64,000 bases of DNA from Streptomyces finlayi (GTDB taxonomy: Bacteria > Actinomycetota > Actinomycetes > Streptomycetales > Streptomycetaceae), in contig NZ_CP045702.1 in the NCBI RefSeq assembly GCF_014216315.1, positions 6,572,001 to 6,636,000 of the forward strand, read 5' to 3'. This document shows positions 1 through 8,800 of the stretch, piece by piece. Each line of letters starts with the position of its first letter. Within the stretch, counting starts at the first letter, position 1. The position numbers and the translations under genes were made by a program. The notes beneath the pieces were generated by a model, which made no database searches, was not told where the DNA came from, and saw only the letters and a program-made list of their open reading frames with translations.

Positions 1-325
1 CGTCCTTGAGGAGGAAGCCACTGGCTCCGGCGCGCAGCGCCTCCACCACGTACTCGTCGAGATCGAAGGTGGTCAGCACCAGCACCTTCGCCGGGCCGTC
101 GCGGCCCGGTCCGGTGATCTGCCGGGTCGCCTCGACCCCGTCCATCCGGGGCATCCGGATGTCCATCAGTACGACATCGGGCTGCAGCGCCCGCACCTGA
201 TCGATGGCCTGCAGACCGTCGCCGGCCTCGCCGACCACCGCGAGATCCCCCTCCGCCTCCAGGATCATCCGGAAGCCGGTGCGCAGCAGCGGTTGGTCAT
301 CGACCAGAAGGACGCGGATCGCCAC
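1..325 (-). CDS. Response regulator receiver domain, C-terminus cut by window edge
   Basis: Reading leftward from a GTG at 325 gives at least 108 residues of a CheY-like receiver domain. The start shows MAIRVLLVDDQ with the acidic pair, the phospho-acceptor Asp lies in VLMDIRMPRMDG, the conserved Thr in VLVLTTF, and the conserved Lys in GFLLKD at the window edge. An AAGGAG ribosome binding site at 332-337 supports the start. Receivers of this type in Streptomyces usually carry a C-terminal LuxR/NarL helix-turn-helix, but that part lies outside the window, so this is family inference. The stop codon of the upstream nuclease gene overlaps its ribosome binding site, so the two are probably co-transcribed. 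Confidence 0.9.
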   Translation of the reverse strand, partial: MAIRVLLVDDQPLLRTGFRMILEAEGDLAVVGEAGDGLQAIDQVRALQPDVVLMDIRMPRMDGVEATRQITGPGRDGPAKVLVLTTFDLDEYVVEALRAGASGFLLKD

Positions 326-334
326 GAAATCTCC

Positions 335-1246
335 TTAAGGGCCTTCGAGGGCCACCGGTTGGCCGGCCTCGGCCCGGACCTGTCCCATTCTGCCCTGGAC
401 GTCCTGCGCCGATTCCGCCGGGCGCACGGACAGGGGGTAGACCGGGGGAGTACCGCCGAATTCCGGACAGACGGCACGGTGGTCGCACCAGCCGCACAGC
501 TTCGTCGGCCGCGGCCGCCATTCGCCGCTTTCAGTCGCCTCCCGGATCGCCTCCCAGAGCGCCAGCAGCTTGCGCTCCACCCGCTCCAGGTCCGCCTCGA
601 CCGGGTCGTACGTCAGCACGTCACCACTGCCGAGGTAGACCAGCTGGAGACGCCGGGGCACCACGCCCTTCAGCCGCCAGATCACCAGGGCGTAGAACTT
701 CATCTGGAACAGCGCACCCTCCGCGTACTCCGGACGCGGTGCCTTGCCCGTCTTGTAGTCCACGATCCGGACCTCGCCCGTCGGCGCCACATCGATCCGG
801 TCGATCACCCCACGCAGCCGCAGCCCGGACTCCAGCTCCGTCTCGACGAACAGCTCACGCTCTGCCGGCTCCAGCCGTGTCGGGTCCTCCAGCGAGAACC
901 AGCGCTCCACCAGCTGCTCCGCCTCGCCGAGCCACCGCGAAAGCCGCTCACCCTCCGCGTCACCCGAGAACAGCTCCGTCAGCTCCGGCTTCGACTCCAG
1001 CAGCCGGTCCCACTGGCCGGGGATCAACGCCCGTGCCTTCGGAGCCGTACGCTCCACGGCCGGGTTGTCGAACAGACGCTCAAGCACGGCGTGGACCAGC
1101 GTGCCCCGGGTAGCAGCCTCACTGGGCTTCTCGGGAAGCCTGTCGATGACCCGGAAGCGGTACAGCAGGGGACACTGCATGAAGTCGCTCGCCCGCGACG
1201 GAGACAAAGACGTGGGCGGCTGAGGCGGCCGGGGTGCGGAGGTCAT
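335..1246 (-). CDS. RecB-family PD-(D/E)XK exonuclease-like protein
   Basis: A 303-residue protein of the RecB/Cas4-like nuclease family (PDDEXK_1). It begins MTSAPRPPQPPTSLSPSRAS and has SRASDFMQCPLLYRFRVIDR, a family N-terminal motif with the first cluster Cys, then GTLVHAVLERLF. The nuclease core is GVIDRIDV followed by VRIVDYKTGKAP, giving D...DYK. The C-terminal LCGWCDHRAVCP supplies three cysteines, so with the N-terminal one a 4Fe-4S cluster is likely. Single-gene homologues are common in actinobacteria and probably act in DNA repair, but their exact substrate is not known. The ATG at 1246 is chosen because it precedes the conserved region; an in-frame ATG 60 bases upstream is possible. 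It overlaps the ribosome binding site of the response-regulator gene. Confidence 0.88.
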   Translation of the reverse strand: MTSAPRPPQPPTSLSPSRASDFMQCPLLYRFRVIDRLPEKPSEAATRGTLVHAVLERLFDNPAVERTAPKARALIPGQWDRLLESKPELTELFSGDAEGERLSRWLGEAEQLVERWFSLEDPTRLEPAERELFVETELESGLRLRGVIDRIDVAPTGEVRIVDYKTGKAPRPEYAEGALFQMKFYALVIWRLKGVVPRRLQLVYLGSGDVLTYDPVEADLERVERKLLALWEAIREATESGEWRPRPTKLCGWCDHRAVCPEFGGTPPVYPLSVRPAESAQDVQGRMGQVRAEAGQPVALEGP

Positions 1247-1352
1247 GTCGAAGACCCTACGGCCCGCCACTGACACCGGGCGGAATACCATCGACGGCAG
1301 ACCCTCGCACACTGCATGATCGTGGCAAGACGCCACCGACCGAAGGGACCCC

Positions 1353-2603
1353 GTGGACGACAGCGGTGACAGCGGGCGGCCGCAGCAAGGCGCAGGGGGC
1401 ACGGACCCGGGCGCCGCGCCCGACAAGGGCACGCCGAAGCGACCGGCCGAACCGGGCGGCGGCATCCTGATGGGCCGCCCCTTCGGTGTGCCGGTCTACG
1501 TCGCCCCCAGCTGGTTCATCGTCGCGGCGCTCATCACGTGGGTCTTCGGCGGCCAGCTGGAGCGGGTCCTGCCCGGACTCGGGAACATCCGCTACCTGGT
1601 CTCGCTCTTCTTCGCGATCGCCTTCTACGCCTCGGTGCTCGTCCACGAGCTCGCCCACACGGTCGCGGCGCTGCGCTACAAGCTCCCGGTCCGGCGCATC
1701 CAGCTCCAGTTCTTCGGCGGCGTCTCCGAGATCGAGAAGGAGTCCGAGACCCCGGGCCGCGAATTCGTCCTCGCCTTCGTCGGCCCCCTGCTCTCGCTCG
1801 TCCTCGCCGGTGTCTTCTACGCGGGGATGCAGTTCGTCGATCCCCCCACCGTCCCCGGCGTGCTCCTCGCCGGGCTGATGATCTCCAACCTCCTCGTCGC
1901 CGCCTTCAACCTCCTCCCGGGCCTCCCGCTCGACGGCGGACGGATGCTGCGCGCCGTCGTCTGGAAGATCACCGGAAAGCCGATGAGCGGGACCGTCGTC
2001 GCCGCCTGGGTCGGCCGTGGTCTCGCCGTCGCCGTCCTCATCGGGCTCCCGCTGCTCACCCACACCGGAGCGCTCGGCAACGCAACCGACGAGATCACCG
2101 GCGTGGAGACCGTCACCGACGCCCTGCTCGCCGCGATCCTCGCCGGGATCATCTGGACGGGCGCCGGAAACAGCCTGCGCATGGCCCGCCTCCGCGAGCA
2201 CCTCCCGGACCTGCGTGCCCGCACCCTCACCAGGCGCGCCGTCCCCGTGGAGTCCGTCACCCCCCTCTCCGAGGCGCTGCGCCGGGCCAACGAGGCAGGG
2301 GCCCGGGCCCTGGTCGTCGTCGACGGACAGGGCAACCCCAAGGGTCTGGTCCGGGAGGCCGCCATCGTCGGTGTTCCCGAGCACCGCCGCCCCTGGGTCG
2401 CCGTGAGCGGTCTCGCCCAGGACCTCACCGACGGCATGAGGATCCCCGCCGAACTGGCCGGCGAAGCCCTCCTCGACCGTCTCAAGGCCACGCCGGCCAC
2501 CGAATACCTCGTCGTCGAGGAGACGGGGGAGATCTACGGAGTCCTCTCCACCATCGACGTCGAACGCGCTTTCGTCGCCGCGATGGCCCGCCCGAGCGCC
2601 TGA
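1353..2603 (+). CDS. Site-2 protease (M50 family) with C-terminal CBS domains
   Basis: A 416-residue intramembrane zinc metalloprotease. A short disordered acidic N-terminus is followed by hydrophobic segments. The zinc motif HELAH is at residues 98-102 and the second ligand motif is NLLPGLPLDGGRML near residue 190. The last third (about residues 290-410) resembles a CBS pair. This matches the Rip3-like class of actinobacterial S2P proteases, which cleave membrane anchors such as anti-sigma factors after a first cut; the substrate here is unknown. The GTG start has a GAAGGGA ribosome binding site at 1342-1348. The gene is divergent from the RecB-like gene and about 60 bases upstream of trmI. 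Confidence 0.9.
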   Translation: MDDSGDSGRPQQGAGGTDPGAAPDKGTPKRPAEPGGGILMGRPFGVPVYVAPSWFIVAALITWVFGGQLERVLPGLGNIRYLVSLFFAIAFYASVLVHELAHTVAALRYKLPVRRIQLQFFGGVSEIEKESETPGREFVLAFVGPLLSLVLAGVFYAGMQFVDPPTVPGVLLAGLMISNLLVAAFNLLPGLPLDGGRMLRAVVWKITGKPMSGTVVAAWVGRGLAVAVLIGLPLLTHTGALGNATDEITGVETVTDALLAAILAGIIWTGAGNSLRMARLREHLPDLRARTLTRRAVPVESVTPLSEALRRANEAGARALVVVDGQGNPKGLVREAAIVGVPEHRRPWVAVSGLAQDLTDGMRIPAELAGEALLDRLKATPATEYLVVEETGEIYGVLSTIDVERAFVAAMARPSA

Positions 2604-2651
2604 GACGCCGTCGAGCCGCTGCCGGGCGGTCGGAGCCCCCGGAAACACCGG

Positions 2652-2657
2652 TACGCT
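2652..2657 (+). promoter_or_regulatory. -10 box of leaderless trmI promoter
   Basis: TACGCT ends seven bases before the trmI ATG, and no ribosome binding site is visible. The spacing places the transcription start at or next to the A of the start codon, which suggests a leaderless transcript. No convincing -35 box is seen. Confidence 0.5.
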
Positions 2658-2663
2658 GGCCAC

Positions 2664-3563
2664 ATGTCTGAACCGACCGGTGCCGCCCGACGTCGCGGGC
2701 CCTTCAAGGTCGGGGACCAGGTACAGCTCACCGATCCCAAGGGACGCCACTACACCTTCACGCTCGAAGCCGGAAAGAATTTCCACACCCACAAGGGTTC
2801 TTTCCCGCACGACGAGCTGATCGGTGCTCCCGAGGGCAGTGTTGTCCGCACCACGGGGAACGTCGCCTACCTTGCGCTGCGCCCCCTGCTCCCCGACTAC
2901 GTCCTGTCCATGCCCCGCGGTGCCGCCGTGGTCTACCCGAAGGACGCGGGGCAGATCCTGGCCTTCGGCGACATCTTCCCCGGCGCCCGCGTCGTGGAGG
3001 CCGGCGTCGGATCCGGTGCACTGAGCACCTTCCTCCTGCGCGCCATCGGCGAGCAGGGAATGCTGCACTCCTACGAGCGCCGCGAAGACTTCGCCGAGAT
3101 CGCCCAGCAGAACGTCGAGCGCTACTTCGGCTCCCCGCACCCCGCCTGGCAGCTCACCATCGGCGACCTCCAGGACAACCTCTCGGACACCGACGTGGAC
3201 CGTGTCGTCCTGGACATGCTCGCGCCCTGGGAGTGCCTGGAAGCCGTCTCCAAGGCACTCGTGCCCGGCGGCATCCTCTGCGCGTACGTCGCCACCACCA
3301 CCCAGCTCTCGCGGACCGTCGAGTCCATCCGCGAGATCGGCTGCTTCGCCGAACCGCAGCCCTGGGAATCGATGATCCGCAACTGGCACGTCGAGGGCCT
3401 GGCCGTCCGTCCCGACCACCGGATGATCGGCCACACCGGCTTCCTCGTCACCGCGCGCCGCCTGGCGGACGGCGTCGAGGCCCCGCTGCGCCGTCGCCGC
3501 CCTTCCAAGGGCGCCTACGGAGACGACTACGACGGCCCGGGCAGCACCTCTTCCCGAGCCTGA
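2664..3563 (+). CDS. trmI: tRNA (adenine-58-N1)-methyltransferase TrmI
   Basis: A 299-residue SAM-dependent methyltransferase that makes m1A58 in the T-loop of tRNAs. An N-terminal beta domain (FKVGDQVQLTDPKGR) precedes the Rossmann domain with VVEAGVGSGALSTFLL, the SAM-binding glycine motif, at about residues 112-127. Further along, VVLDMLAPWE carries the motif IV Asp. It is full length for actinobacterial TrmI. The gene typically sits just upstream of the proteasomal ATPase gene in actinobacteria, as it does here. No Shine-Dalgarno sequence precedes the ATG; see the -10 box. A strong terminator follows the stop codon. Confidence 0.95.
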   Translation: MSEPTGAARRRGPFKVGDQVQLTDPKGRHYTFTLEAGKNFHTHKGSFPHDELIGAPEGSVVRTTGNVAYLALRPLLPDYVLSMPRGAAVVYPKDAGQILAFGDIFPGARVVEAGVGSGALSTFLLRAIGEQGMLHSYERREDFAEIAQQNVERYFGSPHPAWQLTIGDLQDNLSDTDVDRVVLDMLAPWECLEAVSKALVPGGILCAYVATTTQLSRTVESIREIGCFAEPQPWESMIRNWHVEGLAVRPDHRMIGHTGFLVTARRLADGVEAPLRRRRPSKGAYGDDYDGPGSTSSRA

Positions 3564-3580
3564 CGCCGTAACAACGCTCG

Positions 3581-3635
3581 GGCGCCGCTGCCGAGTTCCC
3601 CGACCTGTCCGGGGAACTCGGCAGCGGCGCCTTTT
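3581..3635 (+). terminator. Intrinsic terminator after trmI
   Basis: A perfect 21-bp inverted repeat (3581-3601 with 3611-3631) with a 9-base loop is followed directly by TTTT. It is a textbook rho-independent terminator 17 bases past the trmI stop. Confidence 0.92.
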
Positions 3636-3774
3636 CGTTGCCCCGGTGAGCGGGTGCCGACCCCACCGTTCCGCGGTCGTGCGAGGTGTGGCACGATGCT
3701 GGCCACCCCCCGCCCGCCGACGCGCAGCCGGCACCGCCTTTCCAGGCCCCCAGGAACCACAGGAGACATACCGC

Positions 3775-4353
3775 GTGCAGACCTCCGCGCTCCCGGACCT
3801 CGCGCACACCGCCACGAAGCCGGTGCACTGGCTCGCCACGGCCACGGCGATGGCAGCCGTCGTCGCCTGTGCGGGCCTGCTCCAGCCCGGCACGGCCACC
3901 GCCACGGCATCCGGTCACGGAGTGGCCTCCCGGTCCGGCGGTGTGCCCGCGGCCGCCCCCGACGCGGCAGCCGCGGTCTACCCCCTCGACTGCGGCGGCG
4001 CGAAGAACGTGGTGGCCGACGAAGCCCCCGGAGACCTCGACGGCGACGGCCGCCCCGAGACCGTCGCCGTGGTCCACTGCGACGCCGGCATGGGCACACC
4101 GCCCAGCGGTGTCTACGTCCTGACACAGGGAAGCGGGGCCGCTCCCAGGGTCGTCGCGACCCTGGTGGACCCCGCTTCACGGACGACGGTCACCGACTTC
4201 TCCGTGCACGACGGAATCGTCTCGGCGACACTGCTCGGCTACTCCACCATGGACGTGCCGCGCTGCTGCCCGGACGAGACCGAGAAGGCCAGCTGGCAGT
4301 GGAAGGGCAACGCCTTCGTCAGGTCCGACCAGGACCTGGCGCGCGACGCCTGA
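3775..4353 (+). CDS. Secreted protein of unknown function
   Basis: A 192-residue exported protein. The GTG start at 3775 is chosen because AGGAGA lies about 10 bases upstream. The N-terminus has one hydrophobic stretch (WLATATAMAAVVACAGLL) followed by an Ala/Thr-rich segment, consistent with a signal peptide or anchor. The mature part contains DEAPGDLDGDGRPETVAVVHC, which resembles an FG-GAP or calcium-binding DxDxDG motif, and two CC/C sites near the end (PRCCPDETEK). No enzymatic family is recognised. It is isolated between the trmI terminator and a convergent ferredoxin gene. Confidence 0.75.
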   Translation: MQTSALPDLAHTATKPVHWLATATAMAAVVACAGLLQPGTATATASGHGVASRSGGVPAAAPDAAAAVYPLDCGGAKNVVADEAPGDLDGDGRPETVAVVHCDAGMGTPPSGVYVLTQGSGAAPRVVATLVDPASRTTVTDFSVHDGIVSATLLGYSTMDVPRCCPDETEKASWQWKGNAFVRSDQDLARDA

Positions 4354-4368
4354 GCCGCCGGACAGCCC

Positions 4369-4680
4369 TCAGGCCGCGTCCGGACCGAAAACTTCGACGC
4401 TGTCCGAAACGCGTCGTACATGGATGCAGTCGCCCGGGCACTCCTTGGCCGAGTCCACCACGTCCTGGAGGAGCGGCAGCGGCACCGGCGTCGTGGCGCC
4501 CTTGTCCTGGAGGAGCTCGTCCTCCCCGCTCTTCACGTACGCCAGGCCATCGATGTCCAGCTCGAACACCTCGGGTGCGTACTGCACGCAGATACCGTCG
4601 CCCGTGCAGAGGTCCTGGTCGATCCAGACCTCCAGATCCTGTGTTCCGCTGTCGCCCGGAGCGTCCTGCCGCACGGTCAT
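4369..4680 (-). CDS. Ferredoxin of the 3Fe-4S type
   Basis: A 103-residue soluble electron carrier. The cluster motif is C-x5-C in LCTGDGICVQYAPEVF, with the partner CPGDC near the C-terminus. The second Cys of a classic 4Fe-4S motif is replaced, as in the 3Fe-4S ferredoxins that serve cytochromes P450 in Streptomyces. An extra Cys follows the CP pair. An unusual linker of about 35 residues separates the two halves. The ATG at 4680 follows an AGGACAT sequence; an in-frame ATG further upstream would add 25 residues. No P450 or reductase gene is adjacent, so its partner is unknown. Confidence 0.85.
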   Translation of the reverse strand: MTVRQDAPGDSGTQDLEVWIDQDLCTGDGICVQYAPEVFELDIDGLAYVKSGEDELLQDKGATTPVPLPLLQDVVDSAKECPGDCIHVRRVSDSVEVFGPDAA

Positions 4681-4876
4681 ATGTCCTGCCGTTCCCTGCG
4701 TATCCGAACCAAATGAAGCCAGCCCTGACGGGTGTTGAACGCTTCGACGATACAACCGGCGGCTTTCCGGTGCTCAAAGTGGGTATTCCCTTGGCGTGAG
4801 GGAGAGCGCAAGGGTGAAGATCGGACACGCCCCGGAGTCTTTGTGATCTAGGGGTTTCAATCATCACCCACCCAGG

Positions 4877-4882
4877 TAGGGT
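4877..4882 (+). promoter_or_regulatory. Probable -10 box for arc
   Basis: TAGGGT, a common Streptomyces -10 hexamer, lies 38 bases before the arc start in the 240-base region between the divergent ferredoxin gene and arc. No clear -35 was found. Position and sequence are the only support. Confidence 0.4.
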
Positions 4883-4920
4883 CAGGAAGCGTCCAGCTCC
4901 CCTTGGAGGAGGTGAGGACC

Positions 4921-6687
4921 GTGGCAGCCCACGACGACGACATCAACCGCGGCATCCGGCCCGGGCGGGGGTCAGAAGACCCAGCCGGCCAGGTTGTCTA
5001 TCTCGAGCAGGAAATCGCCGTCCTGCGACGTAAGCTCGCCGACTCTCCGCGTCATACGAGGATTCTCGAAGAGCGGATCGTCGAGTTGCAGACCAACCTG
5101 GCCGGCGTGTCCGCCCAGAACGAGCGGCTCGCCAATACGCTCCGCGAGGCCCGAGACCAGATCGTGGCCCTCAAAGAGGAGGTCGACCGGCTCGCACAGC
5201 CGCCGGCCGGCTTCGGTGTCTTCCTGCAGTCCATCGAGGACGGCACCTGCGATATTTTCACCGGGGGCCGCAAGCTCCGGGTGAACGTCAGCCCAAGCGT
5301 CGACCTCGAAGACCTCAGGCGAGGTCAGGAAGTCATGCTCAACGAAGCGCTCAACGTGGTCGAGGCCATGGCGTTCGAGCGGGCCGGGGACATCGTCACC
5401 CTCAAGGAGATCCTCGAGGACGGCGAGCGTGCTCTGGTGATCGGGCACACCGACGAGGAACGGGTGGTGCGGCTCGCGGAGCCGCTGATGGACATGACCA
5501 TCCGTCCCGGCGACTCCCTGTTGCTGGAACCCAGATCCGGCTACGTCTACGAAGTGGTCCCGAAGAGCGAGGTCGAGGAACTGGTCCTCGAAGAGGTCCC
5601 GGACATCGACTACGACAAGATCGGCGGTCTGGGCGACCAGATCGAACTGATCCGCGACGCGGTCGAGCTTCCGTACCTCCACCCCGACCTCTTCAAGGAG
5701 CACGAGCTGCGGCCGCCGAAGGGCATCCTGCTCTACGGTCCACCCGGCTGCGGCAAGACTCTGATCGCCAAGGCCGTGGCCAACTCACTGGCCAAGAAGG
5801 TCGCCGAGGTCACCGGACAGCCCGCGGGGAAGAGCTACTTCCTCAATATCAAGGGCCCCGAGCTCCTCAACAAGTACGTCGGCGAGACCGAGCGGCACAT
5901 TCGCCTGGTCTTTCAGCGTGCCCGGGAGAAGGCGAGCGAGGGCACCCCCGTCATCGTCTTCTTCGACGAGATGGAATCCCTCTTCCGCACCCGTGGTTCC
6001 GGTGTCAGCTCGGACGTGGAGAACACCATCGTTCCCCAGCTGCTCGCCGAGATCGACGGTGTGGAGGGACTGGAGAACGTCATCGTCATCGGCGCCTCCA
6101 ACCGCGAGGACATGATCGACCCCGCCATCCTGCGGCCCGGCCGACTCGATGTGAAGATCAAGATCGAGCGTCCGGACGCGGAGGCCGCGAAGGACATCTT
6201 CGCGAAGTACCTGACGCCTTCGCTGCCGATCCACTCGGAGGATCTGGCCGAGCACGCCGGCTCCAGGCCCGGCGCCACTCACGCCATGATCCAGTCCGTC
6301 GTGGAGAGGATGTACACCGAGTCCGAGGAGAACCGCTTCCTGGAGGTCACCTACGCCAACGGTGACAAGGAAGTCCTGTACTTCAAGGACTTCAACTCGG
6401 GCGCGATGATTCAGAACATCGTCGACCGGGCAAAGAAGATGGCCATCAAGGCATTCCTCGAACACGGCCAAAAGGGCCTTCGCGTCTCCCATCTCCTCCA
6501 GGCATGTGTGGACGAGTTCAAGGAGAACGAGGACCTTCCCAACACGACGAACCCGGACGACTGGGCCAGGATTTCCGGAAAGAAGGGTGAGCGGATCGTC
6601 TTCATCCGCACACTCGTCACCGGAAAGCAGGGTGCGGACACCGGACGCTCCATCGACACAGTGGCAAATACCGGGCAGTACCTCTAG
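4921..6687 (+). CDS. arc: Proteasomal ATPase ARC/Mpa
   Basis: A 588-residue AAA+ unfoldase that captures pupylated proteins and feeds them into the 20S proteasome. An N-terminal coiled coil (about residues 25-85), which binds Pup in characterised homologues, is followed by a double OB region and then the AAA domain. Walker A GPPGCGKT is at residues 273-280, Walker B VIVFFDE at 344-350, and a sensor/arginine-finger segment is RPGRLD. The protein ends in GQYL, matching the C-terminal motif that docks into and opens the proteasome gate in mycobacterial Mpa. The GTG at 4921 is chosen because GGAGGTGAGG lies just before it. It is the first gene of the Pup-proteasome locus and is followed by a strong terminator. 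Confidence 0.97.
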   Translation: MAAHDDDINRGIRPGRGSEDPAGQVVYLEQEIAVLRRKLADSPRHTRILEERIVELQTNLAGVSAQNERLANTLREARDQIVALKEEVDRLAQPPAGFGVFLQSIEDGTCDIFTGGRKLRVNVSPSVDLEDLRRGQEVMLNEALNVVEAMAFERAGDIVTLKEILEDGERALVIGHTDEERVVRLAEPLMDMTIRPGDSLLLEPRSGYVYEVVPKSEVEELVLEEVPDIDYDKIGGLGDQIELIRDAVELPYLHPDLFKEHELRPPKGILLYGPPGCGKTLIAKAVANSLAKKVAEVTGQPAGKSYFLNIKGPELLNKYVGETERHIRLVFQRAREKASEGTPVIVFFDEMESLFRTRGSGVSSDVENTIVPQLLAEIDGVEGLENVIVIGASNREDMIDPAILRPGRLDVKIKIERPDAEAAKDIFAKYLTPSLPIHSEDLAEHAGSRPGATHAMIQSVVERMYTESEENRFLEVTYANGDKEVLYFKDFNSGAMIQNIVDRAKKMAIKAFLEHGQKGLRVSHLLQACVDEFKENEDLPNTTNPDDWARISGKKGERIVFIRTLVTGKQGADTGRSIDTVANTGQYL

Positions 6688-6694
6688 AACGCAG

Positions 6695-6738
6695 ACCGGC
6701 TGCGGATGCCCGGCCGGGCATCCGCAGCCGGTTGTTTT
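6695..6738 (+). terminator. Intrinsic terminator after arc
   Basis: A perfect 19-bp palindrome (6695-6713 with 6714-6732), folding with a minimal loop, is followed by TGTTTT. It separates arc from dop transcription. Confidence 0.9.
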
Positions 6739-6804
6739 CCCCGGCCGCTTCGGCCATATCCGAGCAATGACGTAATTGATCTCCCCACCGGCGCAATGGC
6801 GCTC

Positions 6805-6810
6805 TAGGCT
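6805..6810 (+). promoter_or_regulatory. Possible -10 box for dop
   Basis: TAGGCT occurs in the 186 bases between the arc terminator and dop, 114 bases upstream of the dop ATG. No -35 element at a good distance was seen, so this is tentative. Confidence 0.3.
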
Positions 6811-6924
6811 CTGCCGTACCGCCGAGTCGCGCAGTGCGGGGACGGGCACCGCACGCCCACCGGACAAGCAGCGGTACTTGAGCGCCGCCCCCGGAGGGGA
6901 CCGGCGCCGGGCAAGGAGGGCCGC

Positions 6925-8436
6925 ATGACCGTACGGCGAGTAATGGGCATCGAGACCGAGTACGGGATCTCCGTTCCCGGTCACCCCAACGCCAATGCCA
7001 TGCTCACCTCGTCCCAGATCGTCAACGCCTACGCGGCGGCGATGCACCGGGCGCGCCGCGCCCGCTGGGATTTCGAGGAGGAGAATCCGCTGCGCGACGC
7101 GCGAGGCTTCGACCTCGCCCGTGAGACCGCCGACTCGAGTCAGCTCACCGACGAGGACATCGGCCTGGCCAATGTCATCCTCACCAACGGTGCCAGGCTC
7201 TACGTCGACCACGCGCACCCCGAATACAGCTCACCCGAGATCACCAACCCGCTCGACGCGGTGCTCTGGGACAAGGCCGGCGAACGGGTCATGGCCGAGG
7301 CCGCCGAGCGGGCCGCCGCGATCCCGGGCGCCCAGCCGATCCACCTCTACAAGAACAACACCGACAACAAGGGCGCCTCGTACGGCACGCACGAGAACTA
7401 CCTGATGAAGCGGGAGACCCCGTTCTCGGACATCGTGCGCCATCTCACGCCCTTCTTCGTCTCCCGGCAGGTCGTCACCGGCGCGGGCCGGGTCGGCATC
7501 GGTCAGGACGGCCATGAGCACGGCTTCCAGATCAGCCAGCGCGCCGACTACTTCGAGGTCGAGGTGGGCCTGGAGACCACGCTCAAGCGCCCCATCATCA
7601 ACACCCGCGACGAACCCCACTCCGATGCCGAGAAGTACCGCAGGCTGCACGTGATCATCGGTGACGCCAATCTGTCCGAGATCTCGACGTACCTCAAGCT
7701 CGGCACCACGGCACTGATCCTTTCGATGATCGAGGACGGCTTCATCAACGTCGACCTCGCCGTCGACCAGCCGGTGCGCACCCTGCACCAGGTCTCGCAT
7801 GACCCGACACTGAAGCAGCTGATCACGCTCCGCAGCGGCCGGACACTCACCGCTGTGCAGCTCCAGATGGAGTACTTCGAGCTGGGCCGCAAGTACGTCG
7901 AGGAGAGGTACGGCGCCGACGCCGACGCGCAGACGAAGGACGTCCTGACCCGCTGGGAGGACACGCTCAACCGGCTGGAGAACGATCCGATGAGCCTCTC
8001 GGGGGAGCTGGACTGGATCGCGAAGAAGGAACTCATGGAGGGCTACCGGCGACGCGACAGCCTCGACTGGGACGCCCCGCGCCTGCACCTGGTGGACCTC
8101 CAGTACGCCGACGTGAGACCCGACAAGGGCCTCTACAACCGCCTGGCGGCCCGCGGGAAGATGACGCGGCTCCTGGACGAGAGCGACGTCGAGCGGGCCC
8201 GGACGAAGCCGCCTGAGGACACCAGGGCATATTTCCGTGGCCGGTGCCTGGAGCAGTACGCGGACGACGTCGCCGCGGCCTCCTGGGATTCGGTCATCTT
8301 CGATCTGCCCGGCCAGGATTCCCTGCAGCGGGTGCCCACCATGGAACCGCTGCGCGGGACACGCGAACACGTCGAGGGGCTCCTGGACCGCTGCCGTACG
8401 GCGCAAGAGCTGGTCCGGGTGCTCTCGGGCGGCTGA
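6925..8436 (+). CDS. dop: Deamidase/depupylase Dop
   Basis: A 503-residue carboxylate-amine-ligase-fold enzyme that converts the C-terminal Gln of Pup to Glu and also removes Pup from substrates. The ATP/magnesium-binding start is MGIETEYG (Glu10). The catalytic Asp is Asp95 in YVDHAHPEYS. The insertion around residues 54-80, absent from PafA, is the Dop-loop that separates this paralogue from the ligase. A GGAGGG ribosome binding site lies 6-12 bases before the ATG. It precedes pup, whose product ends in GGQ and therefore needs this enzyme. In size and layout it matches characterised Dop proteins. Confidence 0.97.
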   Translation: MTVRRVMGIETEYGISVPGHPNANAMLTSSQIVNAYAAAMHRARRARWDFEEENPLRDARGFDLARETADSSQLTDEDIGLANVILTNGARLYVDHAHPEYSSPEITNPLDAVLWDKAGERVMAEAAERAAAIPGAQPIHLYKNNTDNKGASYGTHENYLMKRETPFSDIVRHLTPFFVSRQVVTGAGRVGIGQDGHEHGFQISQRADYFEVEVGLETTLKRPIINTRDEPHSDAEKYRRLHVIIGDANLSEISTYLKLGTTALILSMIEDGFINVDLAVDQPVRTLHQVSHDPTLKQLITLRSGRTLTAVQLQMEYFELGRKYVEERYGADADAQTKDVLTRWEDTLNRLENDPMSLSGELDWIAKKELMEGYRRRDSLDWDAPRLHLVDLQYADVRPDKGLYNRLAARGKMTRLLDESDVERARTKPPEDTRAYFRGRCLEQYADDVAAASWDSVIFDLPGQDSLQRVPTMEPLRGTREHVEGLLDRCRTAQELVRVLSGG

Positions 8437-8497
8437 AAGGGCTGCCGGCTGGGAATCATTCCGATGACCTCCGGACGTTGAGACAAGTACCGGGCCA

Positions 8498-8520
8498 ATG
8501 TCGGACCTCATGGGTAGGGT
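8498..8520 (+). promoter_or_regulatory. RecA-NDp/PafBC-like promoter before pup
   Basis: ATGTCGGAC, eight bases, then TAGGGT. The mycobacterial LexA-independent DNA-damage promoter consensus is TTGTCRGTG-N8-TANNNT, so six of nine upstream positions, the exact N8 spacing and the -10 pattern agree. It lies 36 bases before the Pup ATG, downstream of dop, and would make pup-prcB-prcA transcribable separately from dop. Confidence 0.5.
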
Positions 8521-8556
8521 CTGATCAATTGCTTCGAACCGAGCGGGGTGAGCTAT

Positions 8557-8775
8557 ATGGCGACCAAGGACACCGGCGGCGGACAGCAGAAGGCGACGCG
8601 TTCCAACGAGGAGGCCGAGGAGCAGGCGCGGGACGCGCAGGCTTCCGAGGACCTCGCGGAGCGACAGGAGAAGCTGAGCGACGACGTCGACTCGGTCCTG
8701 GACGAGATCGACGACGTCCTGGAAGAGAACGCCGAGGACTTCGTTCGCTCGTTCGTTCAGAAGGGTGGACAGTAG
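8557..8775 (+). CDS. pup: Prokaryotic ubiquitin-like protein Pup
   Basis: A 72-residue, highly charged, mostly disordered protein with a helical second half. It begins MATKDTGGGQQKATRS and ends FVQKGGQ. The terminal Gln must be deamidated by Dop before PafA can ligate the Glu side chain to substrate lysines. The helical region (about residues 35-60) is the part that pairs with the Arc coiled coil in homologues. The ATG at 8557 is preferred because GGGGTGA lies 5-12 bases upstream; an in-frame GTG three codons earlier is also possible. Confidence 0.97.
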   Translation: MATKDTGGGQQKATRSNEEAEEQARDAQASEDLAERQEKLSDDVDSVLDEIDDVLEENAEDFVRSFVQKGGQ

Positions 8776-8800
8776 TTCACTCATGTGAACGGGGTGGAAA

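Noticed and set aside
1257..3905. 882-codon leftward open frame across the protease, trmI and secreted-protein genes
   Set aside because: It is the antisense of three well-supported genes; such long antisense frames are common in GC-rich DNA and its composition is not protein-like.
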